This document shows, piece after piece, positions 49,787 through 58,094 of a stretch of DNA of 64,000 nucleotides. Position 1 is the stretch's first letter. Each line of letters opens with the position of its first letter. The notes under the pieces are model-generated. The model was not told the origin of the DNA. It searched no databases and worked only from the letters and a program-made list of their open reading frames with translations. Where the stretch lies: assembly GCF_051400755.1 (NCBI RefSeq), contig NZ_JBLFFL010000003.1, positions 372,001-436,000 of the forward strand. Reading direction: 5' to 3'. The translations under genes and the position numbers were made by a program. This stretch comes from Parapedobacter sp051400755. GTDB taxonomy: Bacteria; Bacteroidota; Bacteroidia; Sphingobacteriales; Sphingobacteriaceae.

Positions 49787-52006
49787 TCATGTCTTCATAT
49801 CGGCTTGGGCGACACGGATTTCATAATATTCCACCTCCGGGCCCAATATCGCTTTGATCACAGACGAAGGCCGACCGGGATTTTTCCGCAGCGTATTCCG
49901 GATCGTTTCCAATTTAGCGGCTTCCACCAATTGGGCCGCTTCCACTCCCTTACCGATGAATGCGGTGAGGTGACCGATAACGGTACCTGGAGTCAGCCCT
50001 CGCTCGGCTGCAATTTCGTCAAGGGATTTGCCGGACTTGAACAGGTCAAGACTCATGCGTTTCGTATCGCCCTTCGCTGCGCTTCGAACGGCGGGTATGC
50101 CCGGTAGTCCGGAGGCATCGATGGCAATGGCGGTCAGTCCATCGGCTTTTGCCATGATGTCTGACAGGGCATCCCCCTTGGCCAGTGCCTCGGTGATGGT
50201 GGCACACTGTCTCAGCTGTTCGCGCTTTCGCTTGAAATCGATCAGCGGCTCTTTCAGTTCCTCCACATATTTCTTCGTTCGCTTCTTGATCACCCAGGAG
50301 CTGATATGATCTTCAAGCATCGCAATCAACTGCTGATCGATCTTGGGCAAAAACCACTCAATGGCTTTAGCCGTGCGCTCATGTATCCGGATGTAATCTG
50401 GCTGCTCCTGCTTATTGAGCAAACCATCCAGTTGGTTCCTGAATTTGTTGGCCACTTCTTGCAGCGCCTCACAGGTCAGGTACAGGGCTTGGAGCACCTG
50501 CATGGCAGCCACTTTGTCAGCGATATTGCGCGTAGCGACATCCGTCTTCAGCGATGCCAGTGTTGCCACCGGACCGTCCCACTTAAACGCCTGGAGGAGC
50601 ATGTGCCCGATGTAATGTCGCTGCGAGGCCTCCAATAAGGCAGGCACCTCCTCTTCGGCCAGCATATTACTCGAAAAATGGGCCACCTGCCGGTCTGTGC
50701 GGATGCTGTGCGGCGGAATCCGCGAATAGAGTACCAGCCCGTCAAGGGCACGCAAGCGGCTCAGCGCCACATACACCTGCCCCGCCGCGAAGGAGGCTCC
50801 GGCATCAATGATCGCCTTGTCAAAGGTAAGTCCTTGGCTTTTATGGATGGTGATGGCCCACGCCAGCCGCAGTGGAAACTGCGCGAACGTGCCCAATACT
50901 TCCTCTTCTATCTTGTCTTCGGCTTTATCATACCGGTACCGGATGTTTTCCCACGCCTCGCGCTTCACTTCCACCGCCTCGCTGCCATCAGTAAAGTCGA
51001 CCATCAATGCATCACCCGAGGCGTCGATGTGTTTGACATAACCGATTTTGCCGTTATAATAACGCCGCTCATCGCCGCTGTCGTTTCGGATGAACATTAC
51101 CTGGGCGCCCACTTTCAGCGCCAGCTCCACCTCCGCAGGATACAGGCTTTCCGGAAAATCGTTGGACACCTTGGCGTTCAGCATCATGGTTTTACCTGGA
51201 AGGGCTTCCAGCTCTCTTTTATTGATGGCATCAGCCCGGTGATTATGGGTGGTGAGGGTGATATAAGGCGCTTCCTTTGGCGGCACAAAATCCGGGCGGT
51301 AATAACTGTTAAGCACCTCCAGTTGCGCCTGCGAGCAGCAATCGTTTCGGATATCGTTGAGGATGTCGATAAACATTTGCTCGCTTTGTCTGTAGATTTT
51401 CTTGAGCTCCAACAGGATGGGCGGATGCTCCCGCAATACCTTGGCATCGAAGAAAAACGGACTAGGATAATGGCGGCTCATCACCTCCCATTCCCGCTCT
51501 TTCACCACGGGCGGCAGCTGGTATAGGTCGCCGATGAACAGCACCTGTAACCCGCCGAACGCACGCGCATCGCGTCTCACCGATTTCAGGATGGCATCAA
51601 TGGCATCCAGGGTATCGGCCCGCAGCATCGAAACCTCATCGATGACCAGCAAATCGATTTCCTGCAAGAGGGCGCGCCGCTGCTTGGTCAGCTTCACTTT
51701 GCCAAACAGGCGACGGCGGTTGTAGATGTGGCTGTCGTCGTCATTCCATGCCAGTTCGTAATCATCAATATACAAGCCGAACGGCAGCCAAAACAGCGCA
51801 TGCAGGGTGGTACCGCCCGCATTCATCGCCGCCACACCGGTGGGTGCCGCCACCGCCATCTTCTTATAACTGTGCTGGCGGATATACTTGAGGAACGTCG
51901 TCTTTCCCGTCCCGGCTTTGCCAGTAAGAAAAATATTGCGGTTGGTCTGGTTTACAAACGATAGCGCCTGCAAGAAAGCCGTATTGTGCACATCTAATTC
52001 GGCCAT
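49787..52006 (-). CDS. Pif1-like helicase with C-terminal helix-turn-helix domain
   Basis: A 739-residue superfamily 1B helicase. Motif I GKAGTGKTT is at residues 29-37, followed by AAPTGVAAMNAGGTTLHALF. Motif II is VIDEVSM, and GDLYQLPPV is motif III. AWAITIHKSQGLTFDKAIID and VYVALSRLRALDGL are motifs V and VI. Residues about 630-739 hold a helix-turn-helix (SLDLFKSGKSLDEIAAERGL, then TPGTVIGHLTAF) of the type found at the end of RecQ helicases. Pif1 helicases unwind G-quadruplexes and stalled forks. It is a good candidate for genome maintenance. Confidence 0.93.
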   Translation of the reverse strand: MAELDVHNTAFLQALSFVNQTNRNIFLTGKAGTGKTTFLKYIRQHSYKKMAVAAPTGVAAMNAGGTTLHALFWLPFGLYIDDYELAWNDDDSHIYNRRRLFGKVKLTKQRRALLQEIDLLVIDEVSMLRADTLDAIDAILKSVRRDARAFGGLQVLFIGDLYQLPPVVKEREWEVMSRHYPSPFFFDAKVLREHPPILLELKKIYRQSEQMFIDILNDIRNDCCSQAQLEVLNSYYRPDFVPPKEAPYITLTTHNHRADAINKRELEALPGKTMMLNAKVSNDFPESLYPAEVELALKVGAQVMFIRNDSGDERRYYNGKIGYVKHIDASGDALMVDFTDGSEAVEVKREAWENIRYRYDKAEDKIEEEVLGTFAQFPLRLAWAITIHKSQGLTFDKAIIDAGASFAAGQVYVALSRLRALDGLVLYSRIPPHSIRTDRQVAHFSSNMLAEEEVPALLEASQRHYIGHMLLQAFKWDGPVATLASLKTDVATRNIADKVAAMQVLQALYLTCEALQEVANKFRNQLDGLLNKQEQPDYIRIHERTAKAIEWFLPKIDQQLIAMLEDHISSWVIKKRTKKYVEELKEPLIDFKRKREQLRQCATITEALAKGDALSDIMAKADGLTAIAIDASGLPGIPAVRSAAKGDTKRMSLDLFKSGKSLDEIAAERGLTPGTVIGHLTAFIGKGVEAAQLVEAAKLETIRNTLRKNPGRPSSVIKAILGPEVEYYEIRVAQADMKT

Positions 52007-52089
52007 AATACCGATGGAGGTCTAAACGATTTAATGTTAAAACAGTAGGTAGCATACAAAAATAATATAATTTTTCATATTCGTCTTAT

Positions 52090-52660
52090 TTTCTGCTTGC
52101 CACAAGGGTGTTTTTTGTCGCTGGCCGCGAAGGCTTCTTTGTTCTTTGGCTTGACCCAAAGAACCAAAACTCAAGGCTGTGGAGGCTATGTTGCAGTTGA
52201 TTGCAAAGCATCCACGGTGCGTATTGCAGCCGCTTCGCTTCCTCAATCCGCTCGGTCTGCTACCCGATCGAACGGCGCTGCACATGCTTTGCTGCTCACT
52301 GCTGCCATATCCCCCAAGGCCGATCCGGCTCCGACCATATTTCCGTATGGCTACGCCCGTCCGCTGCCCCTCTGTTCCCGCTACGCTGCCCGCAGGAAAC
52401 CTCCGTACACCTAAAAATCCCGCCTTAGCCAGCTGCGGCATGCAATGAGAGGCACTACCGACCGTAGCAGCTGGGTACAGCGGGGAGTTTTTTGCCTACT
52501 TTTTTCCGGAAACCGCGAAGCAGCATGAGTACCAATGAAGCGAACACGATGCGAATAAAAAGTAGGGCCTCGTCGCGGCAGCGACAAAAAGCCTCGCGCA
52601 GCGAAAAGTACCAAAGCCCGCGGCAGCGACAGCAAGCGCTGAGGGCACAATTTACTGTGT
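52090..52660. repeat. Complex palindromic non-coding element
   Basis: The 706-base gap between the Pif1-like gene and feoA holds nested inverted repeats. TTTTTGTCGCTGGCCGCG (52112-52129) and CGCGGCAGCGACAAAAA (52574-52590) are inverted copies, one base apart in length; CGCGGCAGCGACA is repeated directly at 52619-52631. GTTCTTTGG/CCAAAGAAC forms a hairpin at 52141-52164. A second inverted pair, GCCTACTTTTT and AAAAAGTAGG, lies at about 52490-52566. Open frames here are out of step with any family. I recall similar elements between genes in other Bacteroidetes, but cannot verify that. Confidence 0.6.
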
Positions 52661-52679
52661 TTAGATTCATTATAATTAG

Positions 52680-52687
52680 TACCTTTG
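52680..52687 (+). promoter_or_regulatory. -7 promoter element of feoA-feoB
   Basis: TACCTTTG matches the consensus; the feoA ATG is 26 bases downstream. I see no Fur-box-like palindrome around it. Confidence 0.6.
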
Positions 52688-52712
52688 GCGATTGCAAGCA
52701 AAGATCCGTGTC

Positions 52713-52955
52713 ATGTCACCATCCATCAATCAGTTAAAAATAGGAGAAACGGCCACCATCGTCGGATACCGTTCTGGCGATGTTCCCATCAAGGTCTACG
52801 AAATGGGGCTTCTGCCTGGGGTGGTGTTGACGATGAAACAGCAGCTGCCGTTTAATGGTCCTGTGTGCGTGTATATTCATAACAATCCGAATGCGATCGC
52901 ATTGCGTCGGTCTGAAGCGGACCTTATTTTAATTGAATCCCTATCAGCAGTATGA
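52713..52955 (+). CDS. feoA: Ferrous iron transport protein A
   Basis: An 80-residue SH3-like cytoplasmic protein: INQLKIGETATIVGYRSGDV at the start, VYEMGLLPGVVLTMKQQLPF in the centre and IALRRSEADLILIE at the end. FeoA assists the FeoB transporter in ferrous iron uptake. I chose MSPSINQLKIG (ATG at 52713), since the open frame seven codons upstream runs into the promoter. Its stop overlaps the feoB start by 4 bases (ATGA), so the two are coupled. Confidence 0.94.
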   Translation: MSPSINQLKIGETATIVGYRSGDVPIKVYEMGLLPGVVLTMKQQLPFNGPVCVYIHNNPNAIALRRSEADLILIESLSAV

Positions 52956-55036
52956 CAGAGCTAAAAATCGCGTTGGTAGGAAATCCCAATGTGGGCAAGT
53001 CTACCGTATTCAACAAGCTGACCGGACTGCGGCAAAAAGCCGGGAACTATCCGGGTATCACGGTCGAAAAAAAGACAGGCAGTTTTACCCATGAGCACAT
53101 CCGGTATCAACTCATTGATTTACCGGGCGCATACGGCATCCACCCTTCATCGTTGGATGAGGAGATCGTATATGACGTACTGATCGACAAAACAAACCCC
53201 AATCACCCTGAATTGGTCGTGGTGGTCGGCGACCCCTTCAACCTGAAGCGCGCCGCCCTGCTCTATCAGCAAATACGGGAGATCGGATTGCCTGCGATTT
53301 TTGTGGTCAATATGATTGATGAGGCCGAACGGACTGGCATTTCCATTGATGTAGCCCAATTGGAAAAAGTGCTATCGACCAAAGTGGTGCTTACCGATGC
53401 GCGCTCAGGCAAAGGCATCGACACCCTCAAAGCAGCCCTCCAGTACAAGCCGAATGGGTATACACCCACTTTCGCCATTCCCGATGAATACATCCCGATC
53501 ACCCAGCAGGTGAAGGAACGGGTAGCGCAGCCCAATGACTACATTGCCTGGCTATACCTGTCGCAAAAGCACAACAAGCATTTGGATGCGGCACAAACCG
53601 CAGAAATCAGGTCTATCCGTGAGGAACACCATGTCAACTCTCACCGGCTTCAGATACAGGAGACCATGGCACGGCACACCCAGCTGGATAGCCGTCTGGC
53701 CAACGTGGTGAAGGACCCCGCCAAAAAACGCGAAAACTTCACCGCACGGCTTGACAACCTGTTGATCCACTCGTTCTGGGGATATGTTATTTTCTTCGCC
53801 CTGCTGCTGCTCATCTTCCAGGCCATCTACACTTGGTCAGGCCCGTTTATGGACGCCATTGACAACACTTTTGCTTGGTTGGCCGCCAGTGTCGGCGAAC
53901 GACTGCCCGAAGGCCCGATCAATGGATTGCTCACCGACGGTATCATCGCCGGTATCGGTGGTATCGTCATCTTCATCCCACAGATTGCCATTCTCTTTAT
54001 CTTCATTTCGCTGATGGAAGAATCGGGGTATATGAGCCGGGTGGTCTATTTGATGGACCGCTGGCTGCGACCCTTTGGCCTCAGTGGAAAAAGCGCCGTA
54101 CCGCTGATGTCGGGAGCGGCATGTGCCATTCCGGCGGTCATGTCTGCCCGTACCATCGAGAACGATAAGGAACGGCTGATCACCATCTTGGTGACCCCCT
54201 TCATGACCTGCTCCGCCCGGCTGCCTATCTATATCATCATCATCGGCTTGGTAATTCCCCAAACGAGTTTTATCGGCCTGCAACTACAGGGAATTGTCCT
54301 ATTTGGCATGTATGTACTCGGGATATTGGCGGCGCTGGGGAGTGCCTGGGCACTGAAACAGTTGATGACGACCAACTATAAGAGTTTCCTGATCTTGGAA
54401 ATGCCTACCTATAAATATCCCGTGGTGCGCAATGTGCTGCTCAACGTGTGGGATAAGACCATGGGCTTTGTATTGGGCGCCGGCAAAATCATTTTGGCCA
54501 TCAGCGTGATGCTATGGGTACTGGGTTCGTTTGGGGTAGGTGAGCGGTTTACCAACGCGGAGGAGATCGTCCGGACGGAAAATCCGGATATCACCGAAGA
54601 AGCCTTCGAAAACGCCGTGCAATCGCAAAAACTGGAGTACTCACTCCTCGGCACGCTTGGCCGATTCATCGAGCCGGTGATAACGCCTCTGGGCTATGAC
54701 TGGAAGATGGGCATCGGGCTGATTGCCTCGTTTGCCGCGCGGGAGGTTTTTGTCAGTACCATGGCCACCGTATACAGTTTGGGGGGCACGGATGATGAGC
54801 TGACCATCCGGGAGCGCATGGCCGGCGAGATCAATCCCAATACGGGGCGTCCGGCCTATAACCTGGCCTCGGGCGTGTCACTGCTACTGTTTTATGCCTT
54901 TGCCATGCAATGCATGAGCACCATTGCCATTGTCAGAAAAGAAACAAATTCGTGGAAATGGACGTTTATACAATTGGCATTTATGACCGGAATTGCCTAT
55001 CTTGCCGCTTTGTTGGCGTATCAACTATTGAAATGA
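52952..55036 (+). CDS. feoB: Ferrous iron transporter FeoB
   Basis: A 694-residue inner-membrane iron(II) transporter. The N-terminal G domain has GNPNVGKST (residues 10-18) and DLPGAYGIHPSSLDEEIVYD. From about residue 275 the membrane part follows, with MEESGYMSRVVYLMDRWLRP, the Gate-type GAACAIPAVMSART and PFMTCSARLPIYIII, and near the end FAAREVFVSTMATVYSLGG. The G3-G4 arrangement is complete. It is the main gene of the feo operon. Confidence 0.97.
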   Translation: MTELKIALVGNPNVGKSTVFNKLTGLRQKAGNYPGITVEKKTGSFTHEHIRYQLIDLPGAYGIHPSSLDEEIVYDVLIDKTNPNHPELVVVVGDPFNLKRAALLYQQIREIGLPAIFVVNMIDEAERTGISIDVAQLEKVLSTKVVLTDARSGKGIDTLKAALQYKPNGYTPTFAIPDEYIPITQQVKERVAQPNDYIAWLYLSQKHNKHLDAAQTAEIRSIREEHHVNSHRLQIQETMARHTQLDSRLANVVKDPAKKRENFTARLDNLLIHSFWGYVIFFALLLLIFQAIYTWSGPFMDAIDNTFAWLAASVGERLPEGPINGLLTDGIIAGIGGIVIFIPQIAILFIFISLMEESGYMSRVVYLMDRWLRPFGLSGKSAVPLMSGAACAIPAVMSARTIENDKERLITILVTPFMTCSARLPIYIIIIGLVIPQTSFIGLQLQGIVLFGMYVLGILAALGSAWALKQLMTTNYKSFLILEMPTYKYPVVRNVLLNVWDKTMGFVLGAGKIILAISVMLWVLGSFGVGERFTNAEEIVRTENPDITEEAFENAVQSQKLEYSLLGTLGRFIEPVITPLGYDWKMGIGLIASFAAREVFVSTMATVYSLGGTDDELTIRERMAGEINPNTGRPAYNLASGVSLLLFYAFAMQCMSTIAIVRKETNSWKWTFIQLAFMTGIAYLAALLAYQLLK

Positions 55037-55037
55037 T

Positions 55038-55202
55038 ATGGATGGGATGATGATTCAATACTTAGCGGTCGGTGCGTTGTTTTTGATGGCACTGATCTAC
55101 CTGGTCCGGCGAACGCGAAAGTCCCTCAGCGGAAGCAAAGGTTGTTCAAAGGGCTGTGGATGCGCATTCAGTGAAAACACGAAAACACTGAAAACCGAAT
55201 AA
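55038..55202 (+). CDS. FeoB-associated Cys-rich membrane peptide
   Basis: A 54-residue protein beginning MDGMMIQYLAVGALFLMALI, one membrane helix, then a basic stretch and the cysteine cluster GCSKGCGCAF, ending in a polar tail. It starts 1 base after the feoB stop. This layout and position match the FeoB-associated Cys-rich proteins (P12-like) found in Bacteroidetes and Firmicutes feo operons. The cysteines may bind iron or a cluster on the cytoplasmic side. Confidence 0.8.
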   Translation: MDGMMIQYLAVGALFLMALIYLVRRTRKSLSGSKGCSKGCGCAFSENTKTLKTE

Positions 55203-55254
55203 GATGCAGAAACTTGAGCGGTTTCTGCTATATTAGCCGCTTCAAAATATAACC

Positions 55255-55755
55255 ATGACTTACCAAGCAAAGGAAGAACTTTTCAAGGAAATAGAAGGGA
55301 CTCTTGTTGATCAAGGATTCCAAATCGTGCAACAAGACCAAACCCGTCCATGGGGTGGCTTTTTTGTGATCGAAGAATCGCAGGCACAGGACTTTGCCAA
55401 CACCTATTTCAATGGGCTTGATGTGCAGGAGCTCAAGATATCCGGCAAACTGAGTCCCAAAATTCTCGTTGTCGCACCGGGCAAGCGCCTCTCGTGGCAG
55501 TACCATCACCGGCGTGCCGAAATCTGGCAGGTCGTGCGTGGTGTCGTGGGTGTGGTGACGAGCGACAGCGATGAGGAGCATGAGTTGCAGCTCCTGAATC
55601 CGGGCGATGTCATCCGGCTCAACCAGGGCGAACGGCACCGTTTGGTCGGCTTGGACGAGTGGGGTGTGCTCGCCGAAATCTGGCAACACACCGATGCCGC
55701 CAATCCCTCAGACGAAAATGACATCGTGCGGGTACAGGACGACTTCGGGCGGTAA
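55255..55755 (+). CDS. Cupin phosphomannose isomerase type II-like protein
   Basis: A 166-residue cupin. RPWGGFFVI opens the domain; the metal ligands are in WQYHHRRAEIWQVVRGV (His84, His85, Glu89) and GERHRLVG (His128). It matches the type II mannose-6-phosphate isomerase cupin family, which interconverts mannose 6-phosphate and fructose 6-phosphate; in Bacteroidetes such short forms are often labelled phosphoheptose isomerases. The true substrate is open. It is convergent with the GMC oxidoreductase gene. Confidence 0.85.
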   Translation: MTYQAKEELFKEIEGTLVDQGFQIVQQDQTRPWGGFFVIEESQAQDFANTYFNGLDVQELKISGKLSPKILVVAPGKRLSWQYHHRRAEIWQVVRGVVGVVTSDSDEEHELQLLNPGDVIRLNQGERHRLVGLDEWGVLAEIWQHTDAANPSDENDIVRVQDDFGR

Positions 55756-55772
55756 TCCTCCGCCCCCTGACC

Positions 55773-57488
55773 TTAGAGATTTCCTTTTTTCAGCTCTTGT
55801 ACGGCATGATCGACTGCACGCGCAGTAAACGCCATATACGTGAGTGTCGGGTTTTGCGTGGCGGTAGAGGTCATGCACGCGCCGTCGGTCACATAGACAT
55901 TCTTACACAGGTGCAGCTGGTGCCATTTGTTCAGCAGCGACGTCTTCGGGTCGTGACCCATGCGCACACCACCCATCTCGTGGATGTCGTTGCCCGGCCG
56001 GCGATTGTCGTCCGTCGTCTTGATATTGGTGAAGCCCGCCGCTTCGTACATTTCGCTCATCCGGTCGTAGTAATCCTGGCGGCGCTGCTGATCACTGTCG
56101 TCATACGCCACCGATACATGCAGCAGGGGCACACCCCATGCGTCTCTCTTGTCGCCATCCAGCCACACCTGGTTGTTCTCCTTCGGGATGGTCTCTGCCA
56201 TCATATGCGAATGGATCTTCCAATTGCTGAGCGTCGGGTTTAACAGCCCCGCTTTGAGGTCCACACCCGTGCCGCTGGAATCACGTATCTCTTGCCTGCT
56301 GGCACCGAAGGCCGCCGCCCATCCCCGCAGGAAATCGGTCTCCTGCCGGTCTACATTCCTGAAATTCGGGATATAACCGCCGCCCGCCGGATTCCGTCCA
56401 TCGGTCTTGTATTGCAGTAACCCGTCATATTCGGCACTTATCCGCGCCGTATAATTGTGGAAAGCGATGTATTTGCCCAGCAACCCATTGTCGTTGCCCA
56501 GTCCATTGGGAAACCGCGCTGACACCGAGTTCAGCAAGATCAAATTGGTGTTCAGTGTTGCCGCATTCACAAAGATCACCTTGGCATAAAATTCCAGCTC
56601 CTCTTTGGTGTTGGCGTCTACCACTTTCACACCGGTGGCCTTACCCGTCTCCTGATCGTACAGGATGGAATGCGCCACCGAAAATGGCCTAAGCGTGAGG
56701 TTGCCCGTCTTCTGTGCCCAGGGTATGGTGGAGGCGTTGCTGCTGAAATACCCGCCAAACGGACAGCCGCGCTGACAGAGGGTGCGGTTTTGGCATTGCA
56801 CCCTACCCTGCTGGATGTGAATGGGCTGGGGCTCCGACAGGTGGGCACACCGCGCGCTGATGACGTGGCGCCCTTTATAATGACTGTCCACGGCCTTGCG
56901 GAAATGGTCTTCCGCCGCGTTGAGCGGATACCCCGGCAAGAATTCGCCATCGGGCAACGCAGCCAGCCCGTCCCGATTGCCCGCAATGCCGACAAAGCGC
57001 TCCACGTAGCTATACCAAGGCGCAATATCCTGGTACCGGATGGGCCAATCCACGGCAAAACCATCACGGGCCGGCCCTTCAAAATCATATGCACTCCACC
57101 GCTGGGTTTGGCGTGCCCACAGCAGCGTTTTCCCGCCTACCTGATACCCCCTGATCCAGTCAAATTCCTTTTCCTGTACGTAGGGGTGCTCATCGTCTTT
57201 CACAAAAAAATGCGCAGAATCTTCCCGATAAGCGTAACAGCGGTTCGCAATCGGGTTCAGCTGCTTGTCTTGATGCGTCATTTCCCCACGATGTTCCAGC
57301 TCATAGGGATATAAATTGGTCGTGGGGTAATCTTTCACATGCACCACATCACGCCCGCGCTCCAGCACCAGCGTTTTCAGTCCCTTTTCGGTAAATTCCT
57401 TGGCCGCCCATCCCCCACTGGCGCCAGATCCGATGACAATGGCGTCAAACGTCCGGTCTTTTATACTGTCTATTGCAAGATTTGCCAT
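55773..57488 (-). CDS. GMC family FAD-dependent oxidoreductase
   Basis: A 571-residue flavoenzyme. The FAD-binding loop is VIGSGASGGWAAKEF at residues 18-32, and TLVLERG follows. WDGYQVGGKTLLWARQTQRW-like elements (here RGYQVGGKTLLWARQTQRW), GCPFGG cysteines and the C-terminal AFTARAVDHAVQEL are typical of the gluconate/glucose dehydrogenase branch, with NDIHEMGGVRMGHDPKTSLL near the end. No signal peptide is present. It follows a gluconate 2-dehydrogenase subunit 3-like gene by 34 bases. The subunit pair probably oxidises a sugar or polyol in the periplasm, by hitch-hiking Tat export. Confidence 0.9.
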   Translation of the reverse strand: MANLAIDSIKDRTFDAIVIGSGASGGWAAKEFTEKGLKTLVLERGRDVVHVKDYPTTNLYPYELEHRGEMTHQDKQLNPIANRCYAYREDSAHFFVKDDEHPYVQEKEFDWIRGYQVGGKTLLWARQTQRWSAYDFEGPARDGFAVDWPIRYQDIAPWYSYVERFVGIAGNRDGLAALPDGEFLPGYPLNAAEDHFRKAVDSHYKGRHVISARCAHLSEPQPIHIQQGRVQCQNRTLCQRGCPFGGYFSSNASTIPWAQKTGNLTLRPFSVAHSILYDQETGKATGVKVVDANTKEELEFYAKVIFVNAATLNTNLILLNSVSARFPNGLGNDNGLLGKYIAFHNYTARISAEYDGLLQYKTDGRNPAGGGYIPNFRNVDRQETDFLRGWAAAFGASRQEIRDSSGTGVDLKAGLLNPTLSNWKIHSHMMAETIPKENNQVWLDGDKRDAWGVPLLHVSVAYDDSDQQRRQDYYDRMSEMYEAAGFTNIKTTDDNRRPGNDIHEMGGVRMGHDPKTSLLNKWHQLHLCKNVYVTDGACMTSTATQNPTLTYMAFTARAVDHAVQELKKGNL

Positions 57489-57522
57489 ATTTTAGTTGGT
57501 GAATAGTGATTAGTGATTGGTG

Positions 57523-58062
57523 TCAGGTTGCCACGGCGTATCCATTGTATCGCCCGGGCACCAATTCATACTTCACCAGGTTGGTCATCACGTATTGGGA
57601 ATTCATATAGCCCTGTATTGATCGGCGTTTGGTGATCGAGAAGAACTGCTTTAGATCTTCGTCGTCGTTTTCGCTGATCTTGCCGAGCAGCTCTGCGCGG
57701 CTATCCCCGTCAGCATCACCGAAGGGCACACCCAGTTCGGCAGACGACCAATTAGCAAATGCCGATAACCCCTTCGCAAACGCCTGCTGGTCTTCCGGGC
57801 TGTGGCAGTCGTCTACCATCTTCAGCACGAACAGGTGCAGGAGAAGCTCCTCGCTACCGGGTGTATCCGTAGCCGGAATCAGCGTTTCGGTCAGTTCGGC
57901 CAGCAACGCTTCATCGGCTTCGCTAATGGACAGGTTGGCCAGGTCAATGCTGGCTTTGCCGGATTGCCGGAAACAGGCGGGCAATACCAACGTGCCTCCC
58001 GCAATAATCAGCATATTGCGCAGCGCTGTCCTTCTATTGATGGTCTTCTTCATCATCTGCAT
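57523..58062 (-). CDS. Gluconate 2-dehydrogenase subunit 3-like protein
   Basis: A 179-residue protein with an N-terminal NRRTALRNMLIIAGGTLVLP segment followed by AC: a twin-arginine motif combined with a lipobox, so it is a probable Tat-exported lipoprotein. The rest matches the subunit 3 family (LAELTETLIPATDTPG, then helices containing DDEDLKQFFSITKRR and GYMNSQYVMTNLVKYE). Such gamma subunits carry GMC partners across the membrane. It starts at 58062, or two codons later. It lies between GH76 (32 bases upstream) and GMC (34 bases downstream) in one operon. Confidence 0.88.
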   Translation of the reverse strand: MQMMKKTINRRTALRNMLIIAGGTLVLPACFRQSGKASIDLANLSISEADEALLAELTETLIPATDTPGSEELLLHLFVLKMVDDCHSPEDQQAFAKGLSAFANWSSAELGVPFGDADGDSRAELLGKISENDDEDLKQFFSITKRRSIQGYMNSQYVMTNLVKYELVPGRYNGYAVAT

Positions 58063-58094
58063 CTCACCATTTGTGCGCTAATGTAATAAAAAAA

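Noticed and set aside
50678..51526. 282-codon + strand frame opposite the Pif1-like helicase
   Set aside because: Antisense to a gene with complete helicase motifs.
52097..52701. Several 60-130 codon frames on both strands in the palindromic element
   Set aside because: They coincide with inverted repeats, overlap each other and have no domain; this points to a non-coding element.
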